Shown here: positions 27,786 to 34,909 of the stretch, piece after piece | Numbering within the stretch: position 1 is the first letter of the stretch | How the letters are laid out: each line of letters opens with the position of its first letter | Assembly (NCBI GenBank): GCA_000403475.2 | Contig: KE159798.1 | Location: 258,960 to 322,959, forward strand | From: Lachnospiraceae bacterium MD308 | GTDB lineage: Bacteria > Bacillota > Clostridia > Lachnospirales > Lachnospiraceae | DNA length: 64,000 nucleotides | Direction: 5' to 3' | Program-made: the position numbers and the translations under genes | The notes under the pieces: generated by a model | Seen by the model: only the letters and a program-made list of their open reading frames with translations | Told to the model about the DNA's origin: nothing | The model's database searches: none

Positions 27786-29441
27786 TTAAGGAGAAAACAG
27801 AGCCATTAAAAACAGACAGATAATAATACTGATGACGAGTATACCGAGTCGTACAACAAATTGCAGTGTCTTTTTCTTCCGGCCTTTCCCATGGTGAGGT
27901 GATTTTTCCTGAGACATGAGAAATGCCATATAATAATCGCGGCTTAGGGAGTAGTCGAACTTTAGTGCCTTGTTTTTCGACAACTGCGTATACTGAAGAA
28001 ATCCGTTCCAGTCTTTACAGATGGATTTCCAGCCATTTATAATTTCGTTTTTCCAGTCGCTAATCGGAGAGCGGGAAAAGAACCCGATGTCCGAGCGGTA
28101 GCGGTTCATATTCTGGTAGACGGGGTCCGTCTGCTTTTCATAGTAACTTTCCAGAGATTTTTTGAAACCTGCCAGCACAGCGCTTTGAGCATCATGTTTT
28201 TGGCTGTAGGTATCAATCATATATCTGTATATTTTTTGAAAACTGTCAGCCTGATAAGCAGGGCAAGAGCTTTTGTCGCGAAATTCAGGTGTTTGTTTTA
28301 AGTTCTGGCCGTTTTGAAAAAAATATTCTTGTGCAAAAGTTCCCATAGCATATTTTAAAGCAGAGGCGGTTCCCTCTGAGAGACCTGTCTGCTCAATAAA
28401 AGCCTGAGCTTTAAGAGACGATACTCCGGCAGAAAAACCAAGGTATTCCTCGCTGGTATAAGGAAGCTTTTCCGGTTTTATCTGAGGAAGGTTCTGGTTT
28501 AAATAGTGGATGAAATTTTGTACCTGCCTGATATCCCGCAAGTTAAATGCTTTGTTCCCGGTAAGATACCCGCCGCGTTGCATAAGTTCCAGCGCTTTTG
28601 TTCCGCTTCGCTCTGATTTCCCGACATGATTTTGATATTCGGTGTTAATACGGGCCTTGGAATCTTTCTGGTAAATTATTCCCTGTTCCAATTGCTGTCC
28701 TCCGGTGCCTTTTTGTGTCATGTTTTGTGACGCATAGCCTGTTCCGCCAAAGAAAGAATTACCTTCTGAAAGGGTTAGTGGCTTTCGCTCGGACAGGTTT
28801 TCGAATAATCCGTTAATAAGAGCTTCCCCGGAATTAGGCCGACCGTATTGTCCAAGAAAATCCAACAATTCCTGGAATCTTTCAGTTATCAACTGCCGGA
28901 TGGCATTTAAAGTAAAAGCATCAAGCTGGGCCATCAATTGAACCTGCAAAGCGCCTTTGGAGTTTGAAAGAAGTTCGTTCAGCAAAGCTTGAAATATGCT
29001 TTGTATCTGATTGAAATTAGCAGCTACAGACTGGTGGGAATCCTGTTTCCAGTGGAGCATTTCTAAAAGTTTGCGGTTCAATATCCTTTCGTTTGTTGCG
29101 TCATCCGCTGAACTTGTGCGGTCAGGTTCTTTTGTAGATTCCAGTTCGGCACGATCTTCTTTTTTTTGATATTTTTCCAGTTCCGCTTCTTTTGCAAGTG
29201 CCGCATTCAAAATCATTTCCCCGGCGCGGATTTCTTCTAAGGAAGCTTCCAGCTCTGCTAACGCGCCGTCGGCTATCGCACCCTGCACAGGAGCTTCTGT
29301 ATTCCCTGTACCTTGCTCTGAAGAAGGCAGTGGAATCAGAGGTTTCGATGGGGGCTGCGCACCGGTGAAGGGATTTGAAATCAGGGGTTTCCCTTGGTTT
29401 GGAGTTATTGCGTGTTGAGTTGTCGTGTTTTTAATATCCAT
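27786..29441 (-). CDS. Large tail-anchored hypothetical protein
   Basis: I do not recognise this 551-residue protein. Its first 65 residues are rich in proline, threonine and glycine and look disordered. Residues about 75-120 are a charged helical stretch (EEIRAGEMILNAALAKEAE). The middle is helical and Gln/Asn/Tyr-rich. A basic patch (GKGRKKK) is followed by one strongly hydrophobic segment at about 527-549 and almost no tail, which makes a C-terminal membrane anchor with most of the protein inside the cell. Start ATG 29441 is preceded by AAGGATGTGAGGA. Function unknown. Confidence 0.7.
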   Translation of the reverse strand: MDIKNTTTQHAITPNQGKPLISNPFTGAQPPSKPLIPLPSSEQGTGNTEAPVQGAIADGALAELEASLEEIRAGEMILNAALAKEAELEKYQKKEDRAELESTKEPDRTSSADDATNERILNRKLLEMLHWKQDSHQSVAANFNQIQSIFQALLNELLSNSKGALQVQLMAQLDAFTLNAIRQLITERFQELLDFLGQYGRPNSGEALINGLFENLSERKPLTLSEGNSFFGGTGYASQNMTQKGTGGQQLEQGIIYQKDSKARINTEYQNHVGKSERSGTKALELMQRGGYLTGNKAFNLRDIRQVQNFIHYLNQNLPQIKPEKLPYTSEEYLGFSAGVSSLKAQAFIEQTGLSEGTASALKYAMGTFAQEYFFQNGQNLKQTPEFRDKSSCPAYQADSFQKIYRYMIDTYSQKHDAQSAVLAGFKKSLESYYEKQTDPVYQNMNRYRSDIGFFSRSPISDWKNEIINGWKSICKDWNGFLQYTQLSKNKALKFDYSLSRDYYMAFLMSQEKSPHHGKGRKKKTLQFVVRLGILVISIIICLFLMALFSP

Positions 29442-29507
29442 ATATCCTCACATCCTTATATATATTATCGGCAGAAGATAGCGAAACTTGAAAATCACAA
29501 TCCTTTT

Positions 29508-29535
29508 TTGTGCGCATACAATATATTGTTATAAT
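29508..29535 (+). promoter_or_regulatory. Promoter with a perfect palindrome in its spacer
   Basis: TTGTGC and TATAAT are 16 bases apart, ahead of the interrupted lipoprotein gene. The spacer contains ACAATATATTGT (29518-29529), a perfect 12-bp palindrome that a regulator could occupy to block or aid transcription. Confidence 0.6.
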
Positions 29536-29552
29536 TTTCAAGGAGGGTATTT

Positions 29553-29858
29553 ATGAAGAAGAGAGTATTTGCGGTTCTGCTGACTGCGGTTATGATGGTT
29601 GCAGCTTTGACGGCATGCTCCGGCAAAGAGGAGACAGAAAATACTTCCGAGAACACTGTGGAGGATACAAAAGAGGAAGCTTCCGAAGAAGGAATGCTTC
29701 CCGCAACTACGAAAGTAGTGCTGAATGAAGTGGCACATTCGATATTTTACGCGCCTATGTATGTGGCGATAGAAGAGGGGTATTTTGATGAAGAAGGAGT
29801 AGACCTTGAATTAGTTACTGGATTTGGGGCTAATATGTTAGTACAAGACAGATTATAA
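29553..29858 (+). pseudogene. ABC transporter substrate-binding lipoprotein, truncated by prophage insertion
   Basis: The frame encodes 101 residues. A lipoprotein signal (lipobox LTAC, lipidated Cys about residue 22) is followed by an acidic linker and the beginning of an NMT1/SsuA-like binding domain (NEVAHSIFYAPMYVAIEEGY). Members of this family are normally over 300 residues. After about codon 93 (GFGA) homology stops, and the last eight residues (NMLVQDRL) and the stop at 29856-29858 come from prophage DNA, overlapping the end of the recombinase gene. The rest of the gene should lie beyond the right end of the prophage, outside the window. Promoter and AAGGAGGG site are intact, so a short lipoprotein fragment may still be made. 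Confidence 0.9.
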
Positions 29859-29860
29859 AA
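29826..29860. other. Left prophage attachment site (attL) region
   Basis: The junction lies where the lipoprotein frame leaves its family pattern, close to GGGGCT at 29826-29831, and the recombinase stop codon is 23 bases further in. A serine recombinase core is only two or three bases and cannot be fixed from one junction. The matching attR is outside the window. Confidence 0.65.
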
Positions 29861-31244
29861 AATCAACGCATTTAATTGTAAAATCTTCGTTCAGATATAT
29901 CTGCGCGATGGTAGAGCGCCAGAAAGCGCGGCGGTTTTCGGGCGTCAGCTCCAGATACATGCTTTTAAAATCTGTGCACAGTAGTTCTTCGAGATGGGAA
30001 AAATCCCTGTGTGATTCTGATACGGCTTCATGGAGATTTTGAAGCTCCTGCTCAATGCGGTCATATTCTTTACTGTAATACTCCCAGTCTATACGGTCCT
30101 TCTGAAAAAGGAGGTTCAGCCGGTCTAATTCTTTTCTGAGTTTTTCAGGAGACTTTGACTTTTTTTGTTTCCGCATCTGTTCTTGTATTTCTCCATAACG
30201 AATCTGATATCTTTTATATTCTTCGGACAGGTTGTCGAGGAGGTATTGCTCTACCAGGTTCTGGCTCATCCGGTGGCGGTTCTGACAGACATGGTCGATC
30301 ATGGCTTTGTTACAGCGATAATAGCAGTAGGTGCGCTTTTCCCGGGTCTTTCGGTTAATAATGGAGGAACACCCGGTAGCGGCAAGCTTTTGGCCGCAGA
30401 GCGGACAACGCATCATGCCGGAAAAGAGATACAATCTACCGGAAGGAGTGAGCTTGACATTGTTGTGTGATATTTTCTGGAGCTTATCCCATTGTGCCCC
30501 TGTGAGATATGCAGGGCAGTAGGGGAATCCGCGATAAGTGCCTTTATAAAATTCGCTTGAGAGCATAGTACGCAGCATGCTATAAGAAAAATCTATTCCA
30601 TAAGTATCCTGCATGTAACGTACAGTAGCGGATTTGTTCTGGTGCGTGAAAAAATATTGAAAAACGTCATTTACCATGTGTTCTGTCTCAGGGTCCTTTA
30701 CCATGCACTTGCGCCCGTCTATAACACCGGATTTATAGCCTAACGGCATGTTGGAATCACCGAAGATCAGCTTCCCCTGGCGGATGGATGCCTCATTGAC
30801 GAAACGGATACGCTCTGATGTGGTGTCTACTTCGTTCTGGCCGATGGACAAGACAACATTGAGCTGCAGCCTGCCGTCGCGGGTCTCCATGTTGATGCCC
30901 GGCTCGGATACAGAAATCCAGCGGACACCGTATTCATCCAGAACATCCTGGACTTTGTAAAAGTCCGAGAGATTACGGAACCACCGATCCAGCCTCCAGA
31001 AGATGATAACGTCTATTTTGCCGGCCTTTACATCTTCAAGCAGGGCATGTATGGCTTTTCTCTTTTTCAACTCTTTGCGGGCGGTTTTGCCCTCATCAGC
31101 GTACACTCCCACAAGGTTCATGTCGTGCTCGGCGGCAAAGCGTTCCAGATATTCCCGCTGTGCCTGGAGGGATTTGCCGTGTACCATCTGCTCTGCGGTG
31201 GAGACTCTTATGTAAGCAGCGCAGCGTTTGATTTTTTCAGACAT
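29853..31244 (-). CDS. Large serine recombinase (phage integrase)
   Basis: A 463-residue site-specific recombinase. The N-terminal resolvase domain contains the nucleophilic serine in YIRVSTAEQ (Ser15) and RLDRWFRN near residue 90. The recombinase domain follows (about 165-270), then a zinc-ribbon-like region with CPLCGQKL near 285 and a later Cys pair, and a coiled coil at about 345-415. It catalyses integration and, with a directionality factor, excision. It reads toward the attachment site, ending a few bases from it. The start is preceded by AAAGGATGGTG. The length is at the short end for large serine recombinases but all domains are present. Confidence 0.95.
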   Translation of the reverse strand: MSEKIKRCAAYIRVSTAEQMVHGKSLQAQREYLERFAAEHDMNLVGVYADEGKTARKELKKRKAIHALLEDVKAGKIDVIIFWRLDRWFRNLSDFYKVQDVLDEYGVRWISVSEPGINMETRDGRLQLNVVLSIGQNEVDTTSERIRFVNEASIRQGKLIFGDSNMPLGYKSGVIDGRKCMVKDPETEHMVNDVFQYFFTHQNKSATVRYMQDTYGIDFSYSMLRTMLSSEFYKGTYRGFPYCPAYLTGAQWDKLQKISHNNVKLTPSGRLYLFSGMMRCPLCGQKLAATGCSSIINRKTREKRTYCYYRCNKAMIDHVCQNRHRMSQNLVEQYLLDNLSEEYKRYQIRYGEIQEQMRKQKKSKSPEKLRKELDRLNLLFQKDRIDWEYYSKEYDRIEQELQNLHEAVSESHRDFSHLEELLCTDFKSMYLELTPENRRAFWRSTIAQIYLNEDFTIKCVDFL

Positions 31245-31261
31245 TATATATCACCATCCTT

Positions 31262-31417
31262 TTGTAAATATATGTAAAAATGAGTATAAAAATAACAGCC
31301 TGAGAGCAGATGCTCTCTTGCAAAGGCTGTCCGAAGATGATACAATGGTTTTGCGAAAAGGTATATCTTCGGATATATATCTTAAGGCCGTTCCTGTTGG
31401 CGCAGGAGCGGTTTTTT
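31262..31417 (+). ncRNA. Candidate small structured RNA between recombinase and Uma2 genes
   Basis: A plus-strand promoter TTGTAA-17-TATAAA (31262-31290) predicts a transcript from about 31297. The transcript starts within a long stem: ACAGCCT (31295-31301) and GAGAGCA pair with TGCTCTC and AGGCTGT (31324-31330), with a six-base bulge. A second hairpin TATATC-TTCG-GATATA has a UUCG tetraloop. A third, CCGTTCCTG / CAGGAGCGG (31388-31411), is followed by TTTTTT and acts as terminator. A second possible promoter, TTGCAA-17-TACAAT, lies at 31318-31346. Both neighbours are on the other strand and no reading frame fits, so an RNA of about 120 bases is the simplest reading. Confidence 0.55.
31388..31417 (+). 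terminator. Intrinsic terminator of the candidate small RNA
   Basis: CCGTTCCTG and CAGGAGCGG pair with one mismatch around TTGGCG, followed by six T residues. The orientation serves plus-strand transcription, against both flanking genes. Confidence 0.8.
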
Positions 31418-31419
31418 AT
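31395..31419 (+). repeat. Direct repeat, left copy, flanking the Uma2 gene
   Basis: This 25-base segment (TGTTGGCGCAGG then AGCGGTTTTTTAT) recurs at 32035-32059 with three differences. The two copies enclose the Uma2 gene. The left copy is the right half of the terminator. Confidence 0.7.
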
Positions 31420-31961
31420 TATAAAACCAACTCTGCAACATTGATGCTTAAATCTTTATAAAGGCATACAGGAATCAAGTCATCGAAAGAATATTGCGTC
31501 CCTTCATCGTGTGCAAAGTCATAGACCATTACAGTATGTTTTAAGGGATTCACGATCCAGTATTCATGAACACCAGCAGTACGGTATTTAAAAAGCTTTA
31601 CGCCATAGTCTATCTGCTGGGTAGACGGGGACACAATCTCGATGACCCAGTCGGGAGCGCCGTTACATCCTTTTTCATCCAGTTTGCTTTTATCACAGAT
31701 AACCGAGATATCCGGTTCAACATAGTTGTGGTTGTCTTCATTTAAGAATACAGCGAAAGGAGCCGGGAAGACCTCGCAGTTACCATGATGTTTTTTTATG
31801 TGTTCTCGGATTTCGCCAGACAGATTCATAAGAATACGCTGGTGGGTTGTATTTGGCGGCGCCATATTATAGAGCTGACCATCAATCAGTTCTGCACGTT
31901 TGCCGTCCGGAAGAGCGTAGATGTCATCGATTGTATAAAGTTTTTCCTGTGGTAATGCCAT
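31419..31961 (-). CDS. Uma2 family (DUF820) endonuclease-like protein
   Basis: A 180-residue protein of the Uma2 family, which has a PD-(D/E)XK nuclease fold. YVEPDISVICD (about residues 87-97) and DWVIEIVSPSTQ (about 111-122) hold the usual D...ExV catalytic pattern, and YRTAGVHEYWIVNP follows. Its biological role is not settled; copies are common in cyanobacteria, clostridia and mobile elements. AAAAAAGGAGG precedes the start. It is an accessory gene between the recombinase and the immunity region, bracketed by direct repeats. Confidence 0.9.
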   Translation of the reverse strand: MALPQEKLYTIDDIYALPDGKRAELIDGQLYNMAPPNTTHQRILMNLSGEIREHIKKHHGNCEVFPAPFAVFLNEDNHNYVEPDISVICDKSKLDEKGCNGAPDWVIEIVSPSTQQIDYGVKLFKYRTAGVHEYWIVNPLKHTVMVYDFAHDEGTQYSFDDLIPVCLYKDLSINVAELVL

Positions 31962-32034
31962 TATGTGAACCTCCTTTTTTCTTAGATTGTTACTTATAAG
32001 TGATGTGTTTTTTAAATCCCAATTAATAGCGTCA

Positions 32035-32059
32035 TGCTGGCGCAGGGACGGTTTTTTAT
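32035..32059 (+). repeat. Direct repeat, right copy, flanking the Uma2 gene
   Basis: Near-identical to 31395-31419 (TGCTGGCGCAGG then GACGGTTTTTTAT). Unlike the left copy it cannot form the full terminator stem, so it looks like a duplicated part. Confidence 0.7.
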
Positions 32060-32084
32060 GATTGTTAAAATAATTTAATTACTG

Positions 32085-32720
32085 TTAATAACATAGTTTA
32101 CATGGGCGGCTCTTTGGGCAGTCAGTCTTAGATCCGCTGCTAATATATTTAGAGCGCTTGAGGGAAGAGCAGTCTTTAGTGCTGTGATAAACCTCACCAT
32201 TTGGGACCCAATAAACAGTACCATTATTGGAAGAAACAGAGGTGGAGTTGCCAGAAGAATTCTTTCCGGATGTCTTCTTCTTGGCAGTGACCTTTACAGT
32301 ACATGTTGCTTTCTTGCCGGATTTCATAGTGACAGTGACTTTAGCAACTCCGTTTTTCTTAGCTGTCACTTTACCACTTTTGGATACGGTGACTATTTTT
32401 TTATTATTTGTCTTCCATTTTTTTACGGAATCGCCTTTTGCATATTTAATCTTAAGTTTTTGGGTTTTGGATATTTTTAATTCGATTTTCTTCTTTGTAA
32501 ACTTAACAAAAGGCTTTAATTTTGAAATTCTCTGATTTTCGGTTTTTCCGCAATTTATGCATTCATGAGATTGCAGCCCTTTTTTGGTAACAGTTGCGTT
32601 TTTTACAGTATTCCATCCACTCCATTGATGGGTGCAGGAGGTATCTGTTGCGGCAGCAGTTATCGATATAGATAACATGGATATTATGGCAATAAGTAAT
32701 CTTGTTACGTTTTTTTTCAT
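32085..32720 (-). CDS. Secreted protein with bacterial Ig-like (BIG2) domain and Cys-rich C-terminus
   Basis: A 211-residue exported protein. A signal peptide covers residues 1-24, ending in ITAAATDTS. A short CxxC segment (HECINCGKTENQ) follows. Residues about 70-150 are a very lysine-rich Ig-like BIG2 repeat (KWKTNNKKIVTVSKSGKVTAKKNG). After a Ser/Asn linker, the end has the pattern VYWVPNGEVYHSTKDCSSL...CKLC, a small metal-binding-like module often appended to clostridial surface or nuclease proteins. It has no phage role and is a candidate lysogenic conversion gene. AAGAGGATAAG lies upstream. Confidence 0.75.
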   Translation of the reverse strand: MKKNVTRLLIAIISMLSISITAAATDTSCTHQWSGWNTVKNATVTKKGLQSHECINCGKTENQRISKLKPFVKFTKKKIELKISKTQKLKIKYAKGDSVKKWKTNNKKIVTVSKSGKVTAKKNGVAKVTVTMKSGKKATCTVKVTAKKKTSGKNSSGNSTSVSSNNGTVYWVPNGEVYHSTKDCSSLKRSKYISSGSKTDCPKSRPCKLCY

Positions 32721-32797
32721 GATCTTATCCTCTTTTTTATGATTTTATAACAGCATTTTAGGTATTCATTATTTATCTGGTAGACAAAATAAAAATT

Positions 32798-33820
32798 TTA
32801 TTCTTGTAGGCTAGGAAGAATCCATAACTCGTCAGCATAATTACCTAGTTGGTTTTCAACAATATTTTCATTATAAAGATTATCAATAATTTTTTTGTTA
32901 AGATCAAAAGATATGCATTTTGCCTCTTCCCCATCTTCCATGTCAGCGACTGCCCAGTACGAGAGTTTTTCACAAGTATTAAAACCGTGGTTTTTGACAA
33001 GATCAGCAACAGTAAAATAATTTTGGTCAATAGTCGCTTTGTTATTGAAACTTGGTTCAATTTTGGTTTTTACAGTTACAGTCCCATCACTATAAATAAC
33101 ACTAAGCAATTCCCCATGTTTAATTGATAAATTGCTGATATCAATTTCTTTGTATGGTGTATCGTAAGTAGAAAAATCAAATGTACTTATATTGTCGTCT
33201 GCGGATTCAGTATTATCCTCAATGGGTTCCGTTTCATCCTCGTTTTGCACGATGTTTTCGTTAAATTCGTCTTCAATAGCATCAGTGCTTTTTACAGATG
33301 AAATGATTTTGTCAAAATATGAATCATAATTGCTTTCGGAAAATGAGGAGAAAGCTATCATTACAATTCCTTCATAACAGTTAAAGACGACTCCTTGAGT
33401 TTTATATTTTGTCTGCTCAATCTCCATATTATAATTAAATTTTTTCATCTTTATATTGTTCGATTCGAAATCTTCTGATTGAAAGCCATCTGTATCATAA
33501 CCGGAATTCAGTAATCCGTCAGCAAATTCATTAAATGATGTTTCGGTTAGGATATCACCGTCTATTTCCTGATAGATTATGTATAACATGCCATCACCGG
33601 AACCAATTTCTTTTTTATAGTGATATATTTCAGTATCGCTGTTAGTATCAGGAGTTTTCCAGGAATCAGGTATTTCGTAAGATAATCCAAAAGTTGTTTC
33701 ATGTTGTGAATAAGCTTCTTGTGAAACGTCTTCAGAAGTTGATTGTTCATGTGAAGATGAACAGCCAAAGGAGAATATTATTGTAAATAATAATATCATC
33801 CCCAAAAGTTTCTTTTTCAT
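32798..33820 (-). CDS. Hypothetical lipoprotein
   Basis: A 340-residue protein with a lipoprotein signal peptide (lipobox FSFGC, Cys about residue 20). The next part, about residues 40-190, alternates strand and helix (TFGLSYEIPDSWKTP, MLYIIYQEIDGD) like the PsbP/DUF4367-type domains of clostridial lipoproteins. An acidic linker rich in E and D separates it from a C-terminal domain of about 120 residues. Function unknown. The A+T-rich codon use differs from the host genes to the left. With its secreted neighbour it would alter the lysogen's surface. Confidence 0.7.
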   Translation of the reverse strand: MKKKLLGMILLFTIIFSFGCSSSHEQSTSEDVSQEAYSQHETTFGLSYEIPDSWKTPDTNSDTEIYHYKKEIGSGDGMLYIIYQEIDGDILTETSFNEFADGLLNSGYDTDGFQSEDFESNNIKMKKFNYNMEIEQTKYKTQGVVFNCYEGIVMIAFSSFSESNYDSYFDKIISSVKSTDAIEDEFNENIVQNEDETEPIEDNTESADDNISTFDFSTYDTPYKEIDISNLSIKHGELLSVIYSDGTVTVKTKIEPSFNNKATIDQNYFTVADLVKNHGFNTCEKLSYWAVADMEDGEEAKCISFDLNKKIIDNLYNENIVENQLGNYADELWILPSLQE

Positions 33821-33870
33821 AAATTTTTCCTCTTTTCTTTTGTTTTTATAGTAATAGCGCTCCAGTCTAC

Positions 33871-33898
33871 ACTATTATTACCATTATTTACTAATAGT
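33871..33898. promoter_or_regulatory. Inverted repeat over the promoter of the small HTH gene
   Basis: ACTATTA and TAATAGT form a perfect 7-bp inverted repeat with 14 bases between them, overlapping the minus-35 box. It may be an autoregulatory operator. Confidence 0.35.
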
Positions 33899-33915
33899 TT
33901 CCCGAACATTATATT
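33887..33915 (+). promoter_or_regulatory. Promoter of the small HTH gene
   Basis: TTTACT and TATATT are 17 bases apart. The predicted start site is about seven bases before the ATG at 33929, leaving no room for a ribosome binding site. Confidence 0.55.
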
Positions 33916-33928
33916 GTAAAATGGTTAT

Positions 33929-34126
33929 ATGAGAATACTATTGGACAAAATCATGTATGACAGAAAACTGTCAGTACGTCAAGTATCAAAAATGACCGGA
34001 ATATCCAAATCTACAGTAGGCAGAATTGCTAATGGGGAAATATCTCCTACAGCAGATATGTTAGAAATTCTAGCTAAAAATCTGAAAGTTCGTATTTCAG
34101 ATTTAATCGACTCCCCTTACAAATGA
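33929..34126 (+). CDS. Small XRE-type helix-turn-helix protein
   Basis: A 65-residue protein made almost entirely of a Cro/C1 helix-turn-helix (RKLSVRQVSKMTGISKSTVGRIANGE) with a short LDSP-like tail. It resembles the SinR/Xre group of stand-alone repressors. The ATG lies about seven bases after the predicted transcription start and no Shine-Dalgarno sequence is visible, so it may be translated from a leaderless message. It lies between two reverse-strand blocks and may regulate the toxin-antitoxin-like pair or the lipoprotein gene. Confidence 0.85.
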   Translation: MRILLDKIMYDRKLSVRQVSKMTGISKSTVGRIANGEISPTADMLEILAKNLKVRISDLIDSPYK

Positions 34127-34145
34127 AGGCACTAGTGGTTGTTTA

Positions 34146-34382
34146 TTATGCAACCTTTGAATAGTCAATAATGGAAATCTTACTCACAATTTTTTCTAAA
34201 TTATCGAGAATATCGTCAATTTTTTCCACAACAGAACCTCTGAAAACTTCATCTCCGCATTGAGTGCATTTCAAACAAGGTACATTTTCAATAATTACAT
34301 AACATGATTTAAGTTGAGCAAAATATGATGTTTTACTTTCTTGCATTTCTCCGCTTTTACAACTCGTGCATCTCATAATCAT
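34146..34382 (-). CDS. YgiT/MqsA-type zinc-finger antitoxin-like protein
   Basis: A 78-residue protein with two CxxC pairs (CTSCKSG and CLKCTQCGDE) that form the zinc-binding domain of MqsA/YgiT antitoxins. It lacks the C-terminal helix-turn-helix of full MqsA and instead ends in a helical tail. It overlaps the end of the upstream DUF4258 gene by four bases (ATGA), the usual layout of toxin first and antitoxin second. It is expected to bind and neutralise the DUF4258 protein. Confidence 0.85.
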   Translation of the reverse strand: MIMRCTSCKSGEMQESKTSYFAQLKSCYVIIENVPCLKCTQCGDEVFRGSVVEKIDDILDNLEKIVSKISIIDYSKVA

Positions 34383-34693
34383 CGCTCCTTTCTGGTTTTC
34401 AAATCATTTTCAAATATATTTGTATTGGGGATATAAGCAGTAATAATGCGGCCGCATTCTCCTTCACTGCTGATTACGGCATGTATAATCTTATTATCTG
34501 TCGCATATCCAAAAACTAGACAGCTTGGAAACGGGAAATCCTCTGGATATTGTTCAATGATTTCACCTGTCATAATACAATTTTTAACATCCTTTTGCTT
34601 TATATTGCGTTCCCGGCATCTGTTCTTAGCATGTTCTGAGATAATTATTGTATCACGATTAAAGTATTCTCTTAATGTTTCAATATCTATCAC
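34379..34693 (-). CDS. DUF4258 protein, candidate RelE-like toxin
   Basis: A 104-residue protein with the DUF4258 pattern: IISEHAKNRCRERNIKQKDVKNCI, then GEIIEQYPEDFPFPSCLVFG and a C-terminal strand pair. The family has a RelE-like or barnase-like fold and is predicted to be an RNase toxin; catalytic activity is not proven here. I chose the GTG start at 34693, preceded by AAAGGTGAG. A longer frame to 34849 exists but crosses an inverted repeat that looks like an operator, and its extra residues do not match the family. It pairs with the zinc-finger protein downstream. Confidence 0.75.
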   Translation of the reverse strand: MIDIETLREYFNRDTIIISEHAKNRCRERNIKQKDVKNCIMTGEIIEQYPEDFPFPSCLVFGYATDNKIIHAVISSEGECGRIITAYIPNTNIFENDLKTRKER

Positions 34694-34746
34694 TTTCTCA
34701 CCTTTGTTTATTGATTTTATTGAAAATAAATTAGTTACAAATAAGT

Positions 34747-34762
34747 GTCCCATATCTGGGAC
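34747..34762. promoter_or_regulatory. Inverted repeat upstream of the DUF4258/zinc-finger pair
   Basis: GTCCCA-TATC-TGGGAC is a perfect 6-bp inverted repeat 54 bases upstream of the GTG start. It is a plausible autoregulatory site. Confidence 0.45.
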
Positions 34763-34842
34763 GATTTCAGTATCTTCCGTCAGTTTTTCCCTGCTCATGT
34801 GTCTTATATAGCAGATAAGGAAATATCTTACAAATATGTACG

Positions 34843-34856
34843 AGAACATTTGTTTG
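34843..34856. promoter_or_regulatory. LexA-box-like site, second copy
   Basis: AGAACATTTGTTTG matches the core GAAC-N4-GTT of Gram-positive LexA boxes but has a G at the last position and one flanking mismatch. It lies 54 bases from the better site. Confidence 0.4.
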
Positions 34857-34865
34857 AATTCACAA

Positions 34866-34894
34866 TTGATATTTTACGCAAATAGTAGTATTAT
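34866..34894 (+). promoter_or_regulatory. Promoter of the 41-residue protein gene
   Basis: TTGATA and TATTAT are separated by 17 bases. The predicted start near 34901 is directly before the LexA-box-like site. Confidence 0.65.
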
Positions 34895-34909
34895 ATTTAT
34901 AAAGATTTC

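Noticed and set aside
29826-29860. Integration into a tRNA gene.
   Set aside because: No tRNA-like sequence is present at the junction; the left side is clearly a protein-coding frame and the recombinase is of the serine type.
34694-34849. Longer start of the DUF4258 protein (ATG 34849).
   Set aside because: The added residues do not fit the family and include a region with an inverted repeat; the GTG at 34693 has a good ribosome binding site.
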